From Gammaproteobacteria bacterium (GTDB lineage: Bacteria; Pseudomonadota; Gammaproteobacteria; Enterobacterales; Neiellaceae), in NCBI GenBank assembly GCA_017425245.1, contig JAFOOX010000044.1:1-64000 (forward strand): a DNA stretch of 64,000 nt, written 5' to 3'. The notes under the pieces were generated by a model that was not told the DNA's origin, did not search any database, and saw nothing but the letters and a program-made list of their open reading frames with translations. Positions 1 through 9,163 of the stretch are shown here, piece after piece (position 1 is the stretch's first letter; every line of letters begins with the position of its first letter). Position numbers and translations under genes: made by a program.

Positions 1-177
1 ATCGCGGGCGTTGCGCTCTAGGGTGTGGAAGCTCAGATTTGGGAAGCGCTGGCGGTCATCGAAGAAGCAGATGAACCATGACTGGAACAACGGGGCCAGT
101 TCCAGCAGATAGCCACGCTGGCGCATGGTGGCCATGTTGTAAGGCCACGTCAGTTGGCGGCGTTCGGCAAAGTGCAT
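1..177 (-). CDS. Unrecognised protein, 5' part only
   Basis: An open frame of 59 codons begins at an ATG (complement of 175-177) and runs off the left edge of the window, so only the N-terminus is visible. It starts MHFAERRQLTWPYNMATMRQ and is rich in aromatic and arginine residues. An AAGGA Shine-Dalgarno-like sequence lies ten bases before the ATG, which supports this start. Codon use is GC-rich at third positions like the neighbours. It lies downstream of thrC on the same strand, but a predicted terminator between them suggests separate transcription. I do not recognise the family, and no signal peptide or membrane segment is visible in this part. Confidence 0.5.
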   Translation of the reverse strand, partial: MHFAERRQLTWPYNMATMRQRGYLLELAPLFQSWFICFFDDRQRFPNLSFHTLERNARD

Positions 178-293
178 TGGCGTCCATTCCTTGTGGCTGC
201 TCGTCCTGAGCGCTGCCTAATTTATCGGCTGTTGCGCGTTCAGCCAAGTACAAATTACGGATCAACTCCCAATGACATCAATGATCAATCAGC

Positions 294-324
294 AGAGACA
301 AACAGGGGCGCTTGCGCACCCCTG
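294..324 (-). terminator. Terminator after thrC
   Basis: Read on the minus strand, a CAGGGG...CCCCTG stem, with an additional GCG/CGC pairing inside, is followed by TTTGTCTC. It sits about 20 bases after the thrC stop codon and probably ends the thr transcript. The U-tract is interrupted, so efficiency is uncertain. Confidence 0.65.
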
Positions 325-343
325 ATCCAGACCTGGCCAGCGA

Positions 344-1624
344 TTACACCAGGCTCATCAGCTTGCGCCGCACGGCGGCGAAGTCGACCGGGATCACCTC
401 CGACAGCAGCCCCTTGTCGGCCACTGCCGCCAGCTCGGCGGGCAGCGCCAGCTCAATGCCCAAGTGCAGCTCCACCGCCTCCTTGAACTTGGCCGGATGG
501 GCGGTACAGAGGAACAGGCCATGCTCGCCGGGCTTGAGCTTCTCTTTGAGCAGGTCATAGGCGATGGCGCCGTGGGGCTCGCACAGGTAGCCGAGGCCGT
601 GCAATTCGCGCAGGGCAGCGACGGTACCGGCATCGTCACGCATGCCAGAGCAGATGTCGCTGAGCATCCAGCCCTTGACCTGGCACAGTTCTTCGATGCG
701 CGGCCAGTTGTTGGGTTCGCTCACATCCATGGCGTTGGCCAGGGTCGGCACTGTGGCGCGCGGCTGCCAGACATTGGTCTTAAGGTAGCGCGGCACTGTG
801 TCGTTGCTGTTGGTGGCGGCGATAAAGCGCTTGATCGGCAGCCCCATCGCCTTGGCCAGCAGGCCAGCGGTGAGGTTGCCAAAGTTGCCCGAAGGCACGC
901 TGACCACCAGATTGCTGCGCGCCTTGCTATCAAGCTGGGCCAGCGCCTCAAAGTAGTAACAGATCTGGGCCAGCAGCCGGCTGATGTTGATCGAGTTGGC
1001 GCTATTCAGCCCCACCGCCTTGCGCAGCTCGGCATCATCGAACGCCTGTTTGACCATGGTCTGACACTGGTCGAAGGTGCCTTCCACCGCCAGGGTGTGG
1101 ATGTTGCCACCGAGGGTGCAGAACAGCTTCTCCTGCAGCGGGCTGATCTTGCCTTTGGGGTAGAGCACCACCACGTTGATGCCCGGCATGCCGTAGAAGG
1201 CATGGGCCACGGCGGCACCGGTGTCGCCGGAGGTGGCGGTGAGGATGGTGATCTGCTCGCCATCGGCAAAGGCCGACAGGCACTGGGCCATAAAGCGGCC
1301 ACCGAAATCCTTGAACGCCAGAGTCGGGCCGTGGAACAGCTCCAGGGCGTGGATACGCTCGGCCACCTTGACCACCGGCGCCGGGAAGTTGAAGGCGCGA
1401 CCCAGCATCGCCTGCAGCTGCTCAGCCGGCAGTTCGTCGCCGATCAGGCGGCTGAGGATGGTGGCGCTGCGCTGGGCCAGCGGCAGGGCCAGCAGTTCAT
1501 CGATATCGTTGAACTCGGGCAGGGCGGCGGGGAAGAACAACCCCTGCCCACGGCCAAGACCCTGTTTGACCGCCTGGCGGAAGCTGACCCGCTCGCTGGC
1601 GTCCTTGATGTTGTAAAGCTGCAT
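344..1624 (-). CDS. thrC: Threonine synthase
   Basis: This 426-residue protein is threonine synthase, the PLP enzyme that converts O-phospho-L-homoserine to threonine in the cytoplasm. The N-terminus MQLYNIKDASERVSFRQAV is typical of the E. coli-type enzyme, and the length matches the family (about 428). The PLP-binding lysine is in the segment GPTLAFKDFGGRFMA near residues 100-115, and a phosphate-binding segment TATSGDTGAAVAHAF follows. It is the third gene of the thr operon, starting 6 bases after thrB, and should be controlled from the thrL attenuator. Nothing in it looks broken. Confidence 0.97.
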   Translation of the reverse strand: MQLYNIKDASERVSFRQAVKQGLGRGQGLFFPAALPEFNDIDELLALPLAQRSATILSRLIGDELPAEQLQAMLGRAFNFPAPVVKVAERIHALELFHGPTLAFKDFGGRFMAQCLSAFADGEQITILTATSGDTGAAVAHAFYGMPGINVVVLYPKGKISPLQEKLFCTLGGNIHTLAVEGTFDQCQTMVKQAFDDAELRKAVGLNSANSINISRLLAQICYYFEALAQLDSKARSNLVVSVPSGNFGNLTAGLLAKAMGLPIKRFIAATNSNDTVPRYLKTNVWQPRATVPTLANAMDVSEPNNWPRIEELCQVKGWMLSDICSGMRDDAGTVAALRELHGLGYLCEPHGAIAYDLLKEKLKPGEHGLFLCTAHPAKFKEAVELHLGIELALPAELAAVADKGLLSEVIPVDFAAVRRKLMSLV

Positions 1625-1630
1625 GGCTGA

Positions 1631-2584
1631 TTACTCCACGACCCGTGTGCCACGGGTGTCAATGCGGCAGATATGGGCAAAGCCCCGTTCGTTCTGAAGA
1701 AAATGCTGTTTCAGCCAAGCCTCCATGCGCTGCGCCTGGGGCAGCGTCGGGGCCACGGCAAAGATGCTGGGACCGGAGCCGGAGATACCGACCGCCAGCG
1801 CCCCTTCCGCCACCATCGCCTGCTTCATGGTGTCGAAGCGCGGGATCAGCTGCTTGCGGTAGGGCTCGGCCACCACATCCACCAGCGCCTCGGCCGCCAG
1901 CACCCGATCACCGGCGTAGCTGGCATGGACGAAGGTGGCGATATGGCGGCCATGGGCGACGATGTCGCTGCGGCTGTAATGCTTGGGCAGGATGGCGCGG
2001 GCCTCGGCGGTGGAGACGGTAATGCCCGGATAGGCGCTGACCCAGTACCACTCGTCAAACACCGGTAGGCCGGCGCTGATCTGGCCCGGCCGCTCCAGCA
2101 TCAGCTGCAGGCCGCCGAGGTAGCAGGGGGCAACGTTGTCATAGTGCACGGCACCGCTGATGCTGCCCTCCAGTTCGCCCATCAGGCGCAGAATGCTGTC
2201 GTCATCAAAGGGGTTGCCGTGAAAGGCGTTGATGGCGGCAAAGGCGGCGACGATGGAGGCCGCCGACGAGCCAAGGCCGGAGCCAATCGGCAGGTGCTTT
2301 TCCAGCGTCAGCCGCAGCGGACGGGCCTCGCCACCCCGGGCGGCAAGGGCCACGGCAAAGGCTTCATAGCAGCCGTAGACGATGTTCTTTTTCGGATCGG
2401 CGGGCAGCTTGTCGACAAAGCGGCCCTTGCACACCAGTTCGCAGCCATCGCCGGCATAGGCCTCGGCGGTGACGCAATCGCCCAGCAGTTCGCCATCGAT
2501 GGGTGACAGGGCGGCCCCCAGCACATCAAAACCGACGCTGACATTGCCAATCGAGGCCGGGGCAAAAACGGTCACTTTTTCCAT
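1631..2584 (-). CDS. thrB: Homoserine kinase
   Basis: Homoserine kinase (317 residues) of the GHMP kinase superfamily phosphorylates homoserine for threonine synthase. The protein begins [20 protein letters not shown], and the GHMP ATP-binding motif [17 protein letters not shown] is near residues 83-100. The start at 2584 is preferred over in-frame codons further upstream because it has an AGGAG site eight bases before it and lies two bases after the thrA stop, whereas an upstream start would overlap thrA. It forms the middle of the thrA-thrB-thrC operon and is probably translationally coupled to thrA. Confidence 0.97.
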   Translation of the reverse strand: MEKVTVFAPASIGNVSVGFDVLGAALSPIDGELLGDCVTAEAYAGDGCELVCKGRFVDKLPADPKKNIVYGCYEAFAVALAARGGEARPLRLTLEKHLPIGSGLGSSAASIVAAFAAINAFHGNPFDDDSILRLMGELEGSISGAVHYDNVAPCYLGGLQLMLERPGQISAGLPVFDEWYWVSAYPGITVSTAEARAILPKHYSRSDIVAHGRHIATFVHASYAGDRVLAAEALVDVVAEPYRKQLIPRFDTMKQAMVAEGALAVGISGSGPSIFAVAPTLPQAQRMEAWLKQHFLQNERGFAHICRIDTRGTRVVE

Positions 2585-2586
2585 GA

Positions 2587-5043
2587 TTACAACTCCTGCT
2601 TCCACGGCAGGGTGCGCAGGATGTCGGCAAAGACACCGGCTGCAGTCACCGCTGCACCGGCGCCATAACCGCGCAGTACAAAGGGGATCGGCTGGTAATA
2701 GGTGGAGTAGAACGCCAGCGCGTTCTCACCATCGCGAATGGTGTAGAGCGGCTCACAGGCGGCCACCTCCACGATGCCGCAGCGGCACTGGCCATCTTCG
2801 ATGGTGGCGGCATAACGCAGCACCTTGCCCTGGGCCTTGAGTTCCGCGATGCGCTGGCGGAACCAGTCATCCGCTTGCGGCAGGCGGGCCATGAACTCAT
2901 CGACGCTGCCGCTCTGATCGAAGCCCGGCGGCAGTGCCGGTTCCACCACCACGTCGCTCAGCTCCAGCGCCAGGCCGCTTTCGCGGGCCAGGATCAGCAG
3001 CTTGCGGGCGACATCGGTGCCCGACAGATCGTCGCGCGGATCGGGCTCGGTGTAGCCCTTGTCGCGGGCGATGGTGGTGGCCTGACTGAAGGAGAGGCCA
3101 TCGTCGAGCATGCCGAAGATAAAGGAGAGCGAACCGGAAAGCACGCCGCCGAAGCGCTGCAGCTCGTCACCGGCGGCCAGCAGCCCCTTGAGGTTGTCGA
3201 TCACCGGCAGACCGGCGCCGACGTTGGTGTCATAGAGGAACTGACGACGGCCCTGCGCCGCCGCTTTGCGCAGCTCGCGGTAGTAGCCAAGGCCAGCGGT
3301 GTTGGCTTTCTTGTTGGCGGTGACCAGATGGAAACCGGCACGCAGGAAGCTGACATAGCTGTCGGCCAGCTCGTCGCTGCTGGTGCAGTCCACCACCACC
3401 GGGTTGATCAGGTCATGGTCATCGACAAACTGCTTGAGGGCGGTGGCCGACACCGGCGTCAGCTCACCGGCAAAGGCCTGATCCAGCTGGTCGAGATCGA
3501 GGCCGTTGGCGGCCAGAGCAAAACCTTTGCTGCGGGCCACGCCACAGACGCGCAGGCCGATGTTCTGCTTGAGCAGCTTGGGCTGCTGACGCTGGATCTG
3601 GCGCAGCAGCTCACCACCGACGGTACCGACACCGACCAGAAACAGGTCGACATAGTGCACGGTGTTGAAGAACACCTCATGGCACTGGCGGATGGCGTGA
3701 GTGGCGCGGTCAGCGCTGATCACCGCCGAGATCGAGCGCTCGGAGGAGCCCTGGGCGATGGCGTTGACGTTGACGTTGGCCTGAGCCAAAGCGCGGAAGA
3801 AGTTGGCAGCGGTGCCGCGCATGGTGCGCATACCATCGCCGACCAGCGACAGGATCGCCTGCTGCGGCCGCAGATCCAGCGGCTCAAGCAGCCCTGAGGC
3901 CAGCTCCAGCTCAAAGGCGCGCTGCAGCGCCGCCTGGGTGCGCGGCAGATCCTTGCTGGCGACGCAGAAGCTGATGGTGTACTCGCTGGAGCTCTGGGTA
4001 ATGAGCGACACCGACACTCCGGCGCGGGCGATGGTATCGAACACCCGCGTGGCCATGCCGACCAGCCCTTTCATGCCGGGGCCGGAGACCGACACCATGG
4101 TCACATGGTCGAGCAGCGACATCCCCTTGACCGGCTCGGCCAGATCGCTTTCGGCGCTGATCAGCGTGCCGGGGGCATCGGGATTGTGGGTGTTCTTGAT
4201 CAGGCAGGGAATATGGAACTGGGCGATGGGGGCGATGGTGCGCGGGTGGAGCACCTTGGCGCCGAAATAGGAGAGCTCCATCGCCTCCTGATAGCTCAGG
4301 CTCTTCATCAGCTTGGCATCCGGCACCAGCCGCGGATCGCAGCTGTAGACGCCATCGACGTCGGTCCAGATCTCGCAGCAGTCGGCGCGCAGACAGGCGG
4401 CCAGGGCGGCGGCGGAGTAGTCAGAGCCATTGCGGCCGGTGGTGACGATCTCGCCCTTGCTGTTACCGGCGGTGAAGCCGGCCATCAGCCACAGGAATTT
4501 GGGCGACAGCTGCAGCGCCTTGAGCCGCTCGCTGGAGACCGCGATCTCCACCGCCGACTCCAGATAATCGCCGACACCGAGCAGCTTGGTGACCGGATCG
4601 ATGATGGTGGTGGCGGTGCCCTGAGCCTCAAGCAGCGCGCTCATGGTCGCGATCGACAGGGCTTCCCCCTTGACCACCACCCGCGCCTGAATGTTGTCCG
4701 GGCACTGGCGCAGCAGGGTGACGCCGAGCAGCAGATCGCGCATCTGCGCCAGCTCATGCACCAGCCGGTCGCGCAGCGCCTCCTCGGGGAAGTTGGGATG
4801 GGCGCTAATCAGGCCGTCGAACAGCTGGCTGAAGGTGTCAGCCACCTTGGCCAGCGCCGGTTCAGCGCTATCGCCGCGGCTGGCGGCATCAACGGCGGCG
4901 ACCAGCGCATTGGTGACGCCACTGGGGGCCGACAGCACCAGCGCGATCGGCTCTGCGGCGAATTTGCCGCTGGCGATTGCGGCCACCTGCAGGAAGCGCT
5001 GGCCATTCGCCAGCGAGGTGCCGCCAAACTTCAGTACCCGCAT
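2587..5043 (-). CDS. thrA: Bifunctional aspartokinase I / homoserine dehydrogenase I
   Basis: This 818-residue protein fuses an N-terminal aspartate kinase (starting [20 protein letters not shown], with the family KFGGTS motif) to tandem ACT regulatory domains in the middle and a C-terminal homoserine dehydrogenase (NAD(P)-binding segment [12 protein letters not shown] around residue 465). It catalyses the first and third steps of the aspartate pathway to threonine; in the family the enzyme is feedback-inhibited by threonine. Length matches E. coli ThrA (820). A GAGGA ribosome-binding site precedes the ATG. It is the first structural gene after the thrL leader and attenuator, so transcription is predicted to depend on charged threonyl and isoleucyl tRNA. 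Confidence 0.98.
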   Translation of the reverse strand: MRVLKFGGTSLANGQRFLQVAAIASGKFAAEPIALVLSAPSGVTNALVAAVDAASRGDSAEPALAKVADTFSQLFDGLISAHPNFPEEALRDRLVHELAQMRDLLLGVTLLRQCPDNIQARVVVKGEALSIATMSALLEAQGTATTIIDPVTKLLGVGDYLESAVEIAVSSERLKALQLSPKFLWLMAGFTAGNSKGEIVTTGRNGSDYSAAALAACLRADCCEIWTDVDGVYSCDPRLVPDAKLMKSLSYQEAMELSYFGAKVLHPRTIAPIAQFHIPCLIKNTHNPDAPGTLISAESDLAEPVKGMSLLDHVTMVSVSGPGMKGLVGMATRVFDTIARAGVSVSLITQSSSEYTISFCVASKDLPRTQAALQRAFELELASGLLEPLDLRPQQAILSLVGDGMRTMRGTAANFFRALAQANVNVNAIAQGSSERSISAVISADRATHAIRQCHEVFFNTVHYVDLFLVGVGTVGGELLRQIQRQQPKLLKQNIGLRVCGVARSKGFALAANGLDLDQLDQAFAGELTPVSATALKQFVDDHDLINPVVVDCTSSDELADSYVSFLRAGFHLVTANKKANTAGLGYYRELRKAAAQGRRQFLYDTNVGAGLPVIDNLKGLLAAGDELQRFGGVLSGSLSFIFGMLDDGLSFSQATTIARDKGYTEPDPRDDLSGTDVARKLLILARESGLALELSDVVVEPALPPGFDQSGSVDEFMARLPQADDWFRQRIAELKAQGKVLRYAATIEDGQCRCGIVEVAACEPLYTIRDGENALAFYSTYYQPIPFVLRGYGAGAAVTAAGVFADILRTLPWKQEL

Positions 5044-5061
5044 TCACAATTCCTCATTGCC

Positions 5062-5100
5062 TAAAAACAAAGAGCCCGCGACCTTGGGGGTCCCGGGCTC
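5062..5100 (-). terminator. thr operon attenuator
   Basis: On the minus strand, the stem GAGCCCG/CGGGCTC continues after one mismatch into GACC/GGTC, closes over a CCCAA loop, and is followed by TTTGTTTTT. It lies between the thrL stop codon and thrA, exactly where the threonine attenuator sits in enterobacteria. Stalling in thrL would be expected to prevent its formation. Confidence 0.9.
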
Positions 5101-5124
5101 CGATCTGCTGCTGCGCACACGCGG

Positions 5125-5199
5125 TCAGTCGGCCCGAGCCCCCGAGGGGCGGGTAATCAGCGTGGTAATGGTGGTACCAAAGCGCTGGCCGCTGGACAT
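5125..5199 (-). CDS. thrL: thr operon leader peptide
   Basis: A 24-codon open frame encodes a peptide starting MSSGQRFGTTITTLITRPSG and ending ARAD. It holds five threonine codons and two isoleucine codons within an eight-residue run (TTITTLIT), the same regulatory logic as E. coli ThrL (run of Thr and Ile codons), though the flanking residues differ. It is 81 bases upstream of thrA and immediately upstream of a hairpin with a U-tract. The inference is transcription attenuation by threonyl- and isoleucyl-tRNA supply. The ribosome-binding site is weak (ACGAGCG). Confidence 0.88.
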   Translation of the reverse strand: MSSGQRFGTTITTLITRPSGARAD

Positions 5200-5230
5200 G
5201 ATGTTCGCTCGTGGCGCATGAATGGCCGCT

Positions 5231-5258
5231 TTTGTACCAAAAAAAGCGCATTAGGCAA
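5231..5258 (-). promoter_or_regulatory. Candidate promoter of the thr operon
   Basis: On the minus strand a TTGCCT (-35-like, complement of 5253-5258) and TACAAA (-10-like, complement of 5231-5236) are separated by 16 bases and lie about 30 bases upstream of thrL. Matches to sigma-70 consensus are only moderate. Confidence 0.4.
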
Positions 5259-5303
5259 AGGGCAAAACTGCATAACCATGCATAAACATGCGCCAGTCGC
5301 TCT

Positions 5304-6068
5304 TCACTGCGGCGCCCACTGGCGCGCCGGGTGGCTGGCATCCGCTGGCGGCAACAGCAGCCGCTGCCCCAGCCGCAACGGCTGCAGCCCCAGCGCTGCC
5401 AGTTCGTCCGCCTGTTCAGGCCGGGCATAGTGATACAGCCAAAGGCGCTGGCGCAGCTCGGCCGGGTAGGCCAGCAGCTCGCTAGCACCGCTGTGGCTGG
5501 GGTTGGCCAGCAGCGATACGTCATGCACCACCAGTGTCGGCGCGCCGGCGACCTCGGCCAGCAGCTCCGGGATCGGCCGGGTGTCGCCGCTGTAAAAAAG
5601 CACGCCGGGCAGATGGAGGGCAAAACAGAACTGGCGCAGGTGGTGGCGCACCTCGTGGATCTGGAACAGATCGCCAGCGCACCAGAAGCCGGTCAGCACC
5701 GGCACCAGCTGCAGCGCCTCGCCAAAGTTCATCCCCCCTTCGGCCATCTGCGCCGGGAAGTGATCGAAGATGCGCAGCAGCCGTTCGACCAAGGCCGCAT
5801 GCAGGTAGATGCGCGGCTGAGGGCAGAGGCCGAGGGCGGCGGCGATCACCAGCTTTTCCAGATCGGCCAGATGGTCGAGGTGGCAGTGGGTGAGATAAAG
5901 GGCGCGCGGCCAGCAACCGTAGCGCTGGCGAAAACGGTTCAAAGTGCCGTGGCCACAGTCGATCAGCAGCAGTGGCTCGCCCGCGCGCTCCACCACCATG
6001 GCGGCGCAGCCCTGCGCCTCATCGGCGCCGTTGCCCACCCCCAGCACCTGCAGGGCGTACTCAGTCAT
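5304..6068 (-). CDS. Metallo-beta-lactamase-fold hydrolase
   Basis: A 254-residue protein of the metallo-beta-lactamase superfamily. The metal-binding signature HCHLDH (HxHxDH) is near residues 61-66 in LTHCHLDHLADLEKL, and further likely ligands are the Asp in YSGDTRPIPELL and the His in VVHDVSLLAN. Overall arrangement resembles the RNase Z/arylsulfatase-like branch, but no substrate can be assigned. A GGAGG site five bases upstream supports the ATG. The start overlaps the end of lasT by 8 bases, so the two form an operon. The gene ends about 105 bases upstream of the thrL leader on the same strand. Confidence 0.85.
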   Translation of the reverse strand: MTEYALQVLGVGNGADEAQGCAAMVVERAGEPLLLIDCGHGTLNRFRQRYGCWPRALYLTHCHLDHLADLEKLVIAAALGLCPQPRIYLHAALVERLLRIFDHFPAQMAEGGMNFGEALQLVPVLTGFWCAGDLFQIHEVRHHLRQFCFALHLPGVLFYSGDTRPIPELLAEVAGAPTLVVHDVSLLANPSHSGASELLAYPAELRQRLWLYHYARPEQADELAALGLQPLRLGQRLLLPPADASHPARQWAPQ

Positions 6069-6756
6069 CTTTTACCTCCGGCAGCACCCGCAGCAGATCG
6101 CTGGCAAGGGTATGGAGCATACGGCTGTCGCGATCAGTCAACAGCCCCAGCCGATCCTGCAGCCACTCGCCGAGCTTGGCGTCATCCATCACCCCGGCGC
6201 GCGCCACAATGGTCTGCACCTTGCCCCGCAGCGCCTGCAGGCTGGCCGCTGGCGGCACAGGCTGAGCGTTCAGTTGCTGCCTGAGGCCAGAGAGCGCATA
6301 GCTGTAGATCATCACCGCCTGGGCCAGATTGAGCGACGGCTGCGGCTGGGCCAGCGGGATGGCGGAGAGCAGGTGGGCAGCATCGACCACCTCATTGGCC
6401 AGACCACTGGCCTCGCAGCCGAACAGCAGGGCCAGCCGCTGCACGCTGGCCGCCTGCTCGGGCAGCAGCCGGGCCAGCGCCTCGGGGCTGTGATAATCAC
6501 GCACGCAGCCACGGCGGCGGGCAGTGGTGGCCACCAGCAGATCGCAATCGGCGGTGGCCGCTGCCACATCGTCGAAGTGGCGGATCTGGCTGAGCAGATC
6601 CTCGGCACCATGGGCAACATAGCCCGCTTCCGGGTCGAGATGGGCATCGCTGGCCACCACCCGCAGCTGGTCGAAACCCATGGTCTTGAGCGCTCGCGCC
6701 GCCGCGCCGACATTGGCTGGCCGCGCCGGCGCCACCAGCACAAAGACAATCTCCAT
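6061..6756 (-). CDS. lasT: SPOUT-family RNA methyltransferase LasT (YjtD)
   Basis: A 231-residue protein closely resembling E. coli LasT/YjtD, a TrmH/TrmJ-type SPOUT methyltransferase. It begins MEIVFVLVAPARPANVGAAA; the NVGAAARALKTMGF segment and the C-terminal PSLNLAQAVMIYSY segment correspond to conserved SPOUT knot motifs involved in S-adenosylmethionine binding. The start is placed at the internal ATG with an AGGGGAGG site, because the upstream 24 residues have no family counterpart. In E. coli lasT also lies beside the thr operon, so the neighbourhood supports the call. The exact RNA target is not visible in the sequence. Confidence 0.88.
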   Translation of the reverse strand: MEIVFVLVAPARPANVGAAARALKTMGFDQLRVVASDAHLDPEAGYVAHGAEDLLSQIRHFDDVAAATADCDLLVATTARRRGCVRDYHSPEALARLLPEQAASVQRLALLFGCEASGLANEVVDAAHLLSAIPLAQPQPSLNLAQAVMIYSYALSGLRQQLNAQPVPPAASLQALRGKVQTIVARAGVMDDAKLGEWLQDRLGLLTDRDSRMLHTLASDLLRVLPEVKDD

Positions 6757-6891
6757 CGCCCCTCCCCTGTTCAGGCTGGCCATTGTGCGCCGGGCCGGGA
6801 TCGCGGTGCAAACCGGCCGCACTTGCAAATGATCGGGGTTGGCGCCAACATCCCGCGGTTACGCAAGTTTGGCTATTGCGGAGGGGAAGGG

Positions 6892-9123
6892 ATGAGCCCG
6901 TGTGCGCCCACCATAGTGCTGTTGACGCTGGACGAAATGCTTGAGCCCTTTGCCGAGGGGTTGCACCGTCTGTTTGGTACTACTGCCCTGCATGATGCCG
7001 GCTTCCGGCTGTGGCAGATGGATGCCAGTGGCAATGGCCAAGGCAGTCTCGCCGCCATCCGCGATGCCGCCGCCTACGTGCTGCTGCGTCAGGCGGGCAC
7101 GGCTGCCCGCCGCCGCACCCTGACCGAAAACGCGGTGCTGCAGCATATTGGCGCTGCCGGCCGGCGCCAGACGCTGCCGGTACTGGAGGTGGTGTTGCAG
7201 ACCCAGCAGGGTCAGGCTGCCACCCCACCGGAGCCCAAGCTGTCACAGAACCCCCATTTCCGGCGGCTGACCCTGCCCGGCCATAACCGCCACCTGCCGG
7301 TGGTGATCGAGGCCCTCGGCGTCGCCCTGGCCAGCCACACCGGCCCACTGCCGGCCAGCGATGGCAGCGGCCAGCTGACCGTGGCCGGGGTGATCTTTGA
7401 TGATCTTGAGGATGCCGTAGACCACCCAAACTGGCCCGATCTGGCCCGGGTGTTCGGCTGTGTCACCGATCTGGCCGACGATCCACGCTTTGCCAACGGT
7501 GCCGATGCCACCGCCGTGCGCTGGCAACAGGCACTGGCGTTGCGCAACCTGACCATCGGCAACCGCCATGGCGCCATCCGCCACCTAAACCTGCTGTTAG
7601 CATTGGATGATGGCCACTTTGTCGCCAATTTCTGGCTGTCGCGACTGCTCGCCGACAGCGAAACCGAAGCAGAGCTGGAGAAATCGCTGGCTCACGCCCG
7701 CGTCGCCAATGGCCATCTCGACCGTGGCGAGCCGCTGCTGCACAGCCTGCTGCTGACCCATCAAGCGCGCGCCAACAGCCGCCTTGGCCGCCATGATGTG
7801 GCCCTGGCCCAGGCCCGTGATGCCTGCCGCCTGCAGGTGAACGAAGAGAGTCTGGTCACATTGGTGCGCGAAGTGCTGGCCAAACTGCGCCGCGATGGCG
7901 ACATCCGTCTCTATCACAACGAGGCGCTGGTCAACGAGGTGGTGCAGGCGATGCAGAACCTGCTGGCCGCCGACCCCATCACCTACTACCGGGTGATGCG
8001 CCAGCTGGAGGCCGACCACGCCGGCGAACTGCTGACCCAGATCGCCCAGCGCTTTACCCTGACGTTGCAGAAAACGGCGTTACCCGTGTTTCGCAGCGAG
8101 CAGGCGATCACCCTGTTCACCGCTGACTGCCGCAGCCAGCCGCTGCTCGCCCCGCGCGAAGCCAAGCCGCTGCCGCCGTGGCAGCAGATCGACCAGTGCC
8201 GCGATGCGTTGGCCAACCAGCTAGTGCTGCTGCAGCAGTGCGCCAGCCAGATGGAGGCCGAAGAGCTGGAGCTGACCACCCTGGAGCGTCAGCTGCGCGA
8301 ACAGCAGGAGTGGGCCAATGCCCTGCCCAGCCATATCGACAGCGGCCATCAGCAACTGCAGAACGCCATCGCCGGCGCCAACCGCAACCGCATCGCCGCC
8401 GCGCTGGTGGTGGTGGCTGCCGCAGTCGCCCTCGGACTCGGTTTTGCCTATCTGCCGTCGCTGCGGCCACTGCTCGGCGTGCTGCTGGCCGGTGCCTTCC
8501 TGCTGACCGTTGGCTTTGTCATCGCTTGGCGCAAGCACCATGATCGCGCCCGCGACCAGCGCACCCTGCTTGAAGATGACGTGCAGCTGCTGGAGTGCAG
8601 CCTGGGCGAACAGGCGCAGCCAACGGGCAGCGCCCGCGAACTGGTGGAGCGACTCGATTACCTCGCCAGCCGCCTGCGCGAGGAAAACGAACGGCTGACC
8701 GACGCAGTCGACAACCGCCGCCAGCGGCTGACCACCCAGGCCCAGCAGTTTGCCCAGTTGGTCGACCATTACGAAGAAGCGCTGCAGATCCTTGGCGGTC
8801 GCTGCCAGCCCCAGCTGATCGATGAAGCAGCCATCCACTGGCAACCGCGACCGCTGATGCACGATTCTGCCCCACTACCGCCGTCACTACGCCAGCGGGT
8901 GCGGCTGACCAACTCTGGCAGTGGCAACAGCCTGGGCCGCCTCAGCAGTGACGGCTGGTGCCGCTGGGCCGCCTACTTCGGTGGCTGCGACGACGATGAA
9001 CGGTGGCAACGGCTGCTCTCCACCCAGGCCAGCGGCCAGCCGCTGGCCCCGGCCCTGGAGCCGTCGGTGGAGAATGTGGTGCTCCTGCATCAGGACAACA
9101 GCTCGCCCGAGTCGATTGTCTGA
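6892..9123 (+). CDS. Large unrecognised protein with coiled coils and two membrane segments
   Basis: A 743-residue protein that I do not recognise. The start ATG follows an excellent GGAGGGGAAGGG site, ruling out the much longer in-frame extension. The first 200 residues look globular and soluble. Residues about 205-330 are helical and repetitive, resembling TPR-like packing. Residues about 440-490 are a Glu/Gln-rich coiled coil with LELTTLERQLREQQEW. Two adjacent hydrophobic segments follow at about 500-520 and 527-545, then a second coiled coil at about 560-650 and a C-terminal domain with Trp- and Asp-rich sequence. No signal peptide is seen, so the two segments probably form a hairpin with both large parts on the cytoplasmic side. 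It is transcribed alone, divergent from lasT, and ends at a strong terminator. Confidence 0.85.
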   Translation: MSPCAPTIVLLTLDEMLEPFAEGLHRLFGTTALHDAGFRLWQMDASGNGQGSLAAIRDAAAYVLLRQAGTAARRRTLTENAVLQHIGAAGRRQTLPVLEVVLQTQQGQAATPPEPKLSQNPHFRRLTLPGHNRHLPVVIEALGVALASHTGPLPASDGSGQLTVAGVIFDDLEDAVDHPNWPDLARVFGCVTDLADDPRFANGADATAVRWQQALALRNLTIGNRHGAIRHLNLLLALDDGHFVANFWLSRLLADSETEAELEKSLAHARVANGHLDRGEPLLHSLLLTHQARANSRLGRHDVALAQARDACRLQVNEESLVTLVREVLAKLRRDGDIRLYHNEALVNEVVQAMQNLLAADPITYYRVMRQLEADHAGELLTQIAQRFTLTLQKTALPVFRSEQAITLFTADCRSQPLLAPREAKPLPPWQQIDQCRDALANQLVLLQQCASQMEAEELELTTLERQLREQQEWANALPSHIDSGHQQLQNAIAGANRNRIAAALVVVAAAVALGLGFAYLPSLRPLLGVLLAGAFLLTVGFVIAWRKHHDRARDQRTLLEDDVQLLECSLGEQAQPTGSARELVERLDYLASRLREENERLTDAVDNRRQRLTTQAQQFAQLVDHYEEALQILGGRCQPQLIDEAAIHWQPRPLMHDSAPLPPSLRQRVRLTNSGSGNSLGRLSSDGWCRWAAYFGGCDDDERWQRLLSTQASGQPLAPALEPSVENVVLLHQDNSSPESIV

Positions 9124-9128
9124 GAATG

Positions 9129-9163
9129 AGGGAGAGGCGTCCGCCGCCTCTCCCTGCTTTTTA
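9129..9163 (+). terminator. Terminator after the 743-residue protein gene
   Basis: A perfect 11-bp stem AGGGAGAGGCG/CGCCTCTCCCT with a 5-base loop is followed by GCTTTTT. It overlaps the stop codon of the converging universal stress gene by a few bases. Confidence 0.9.
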
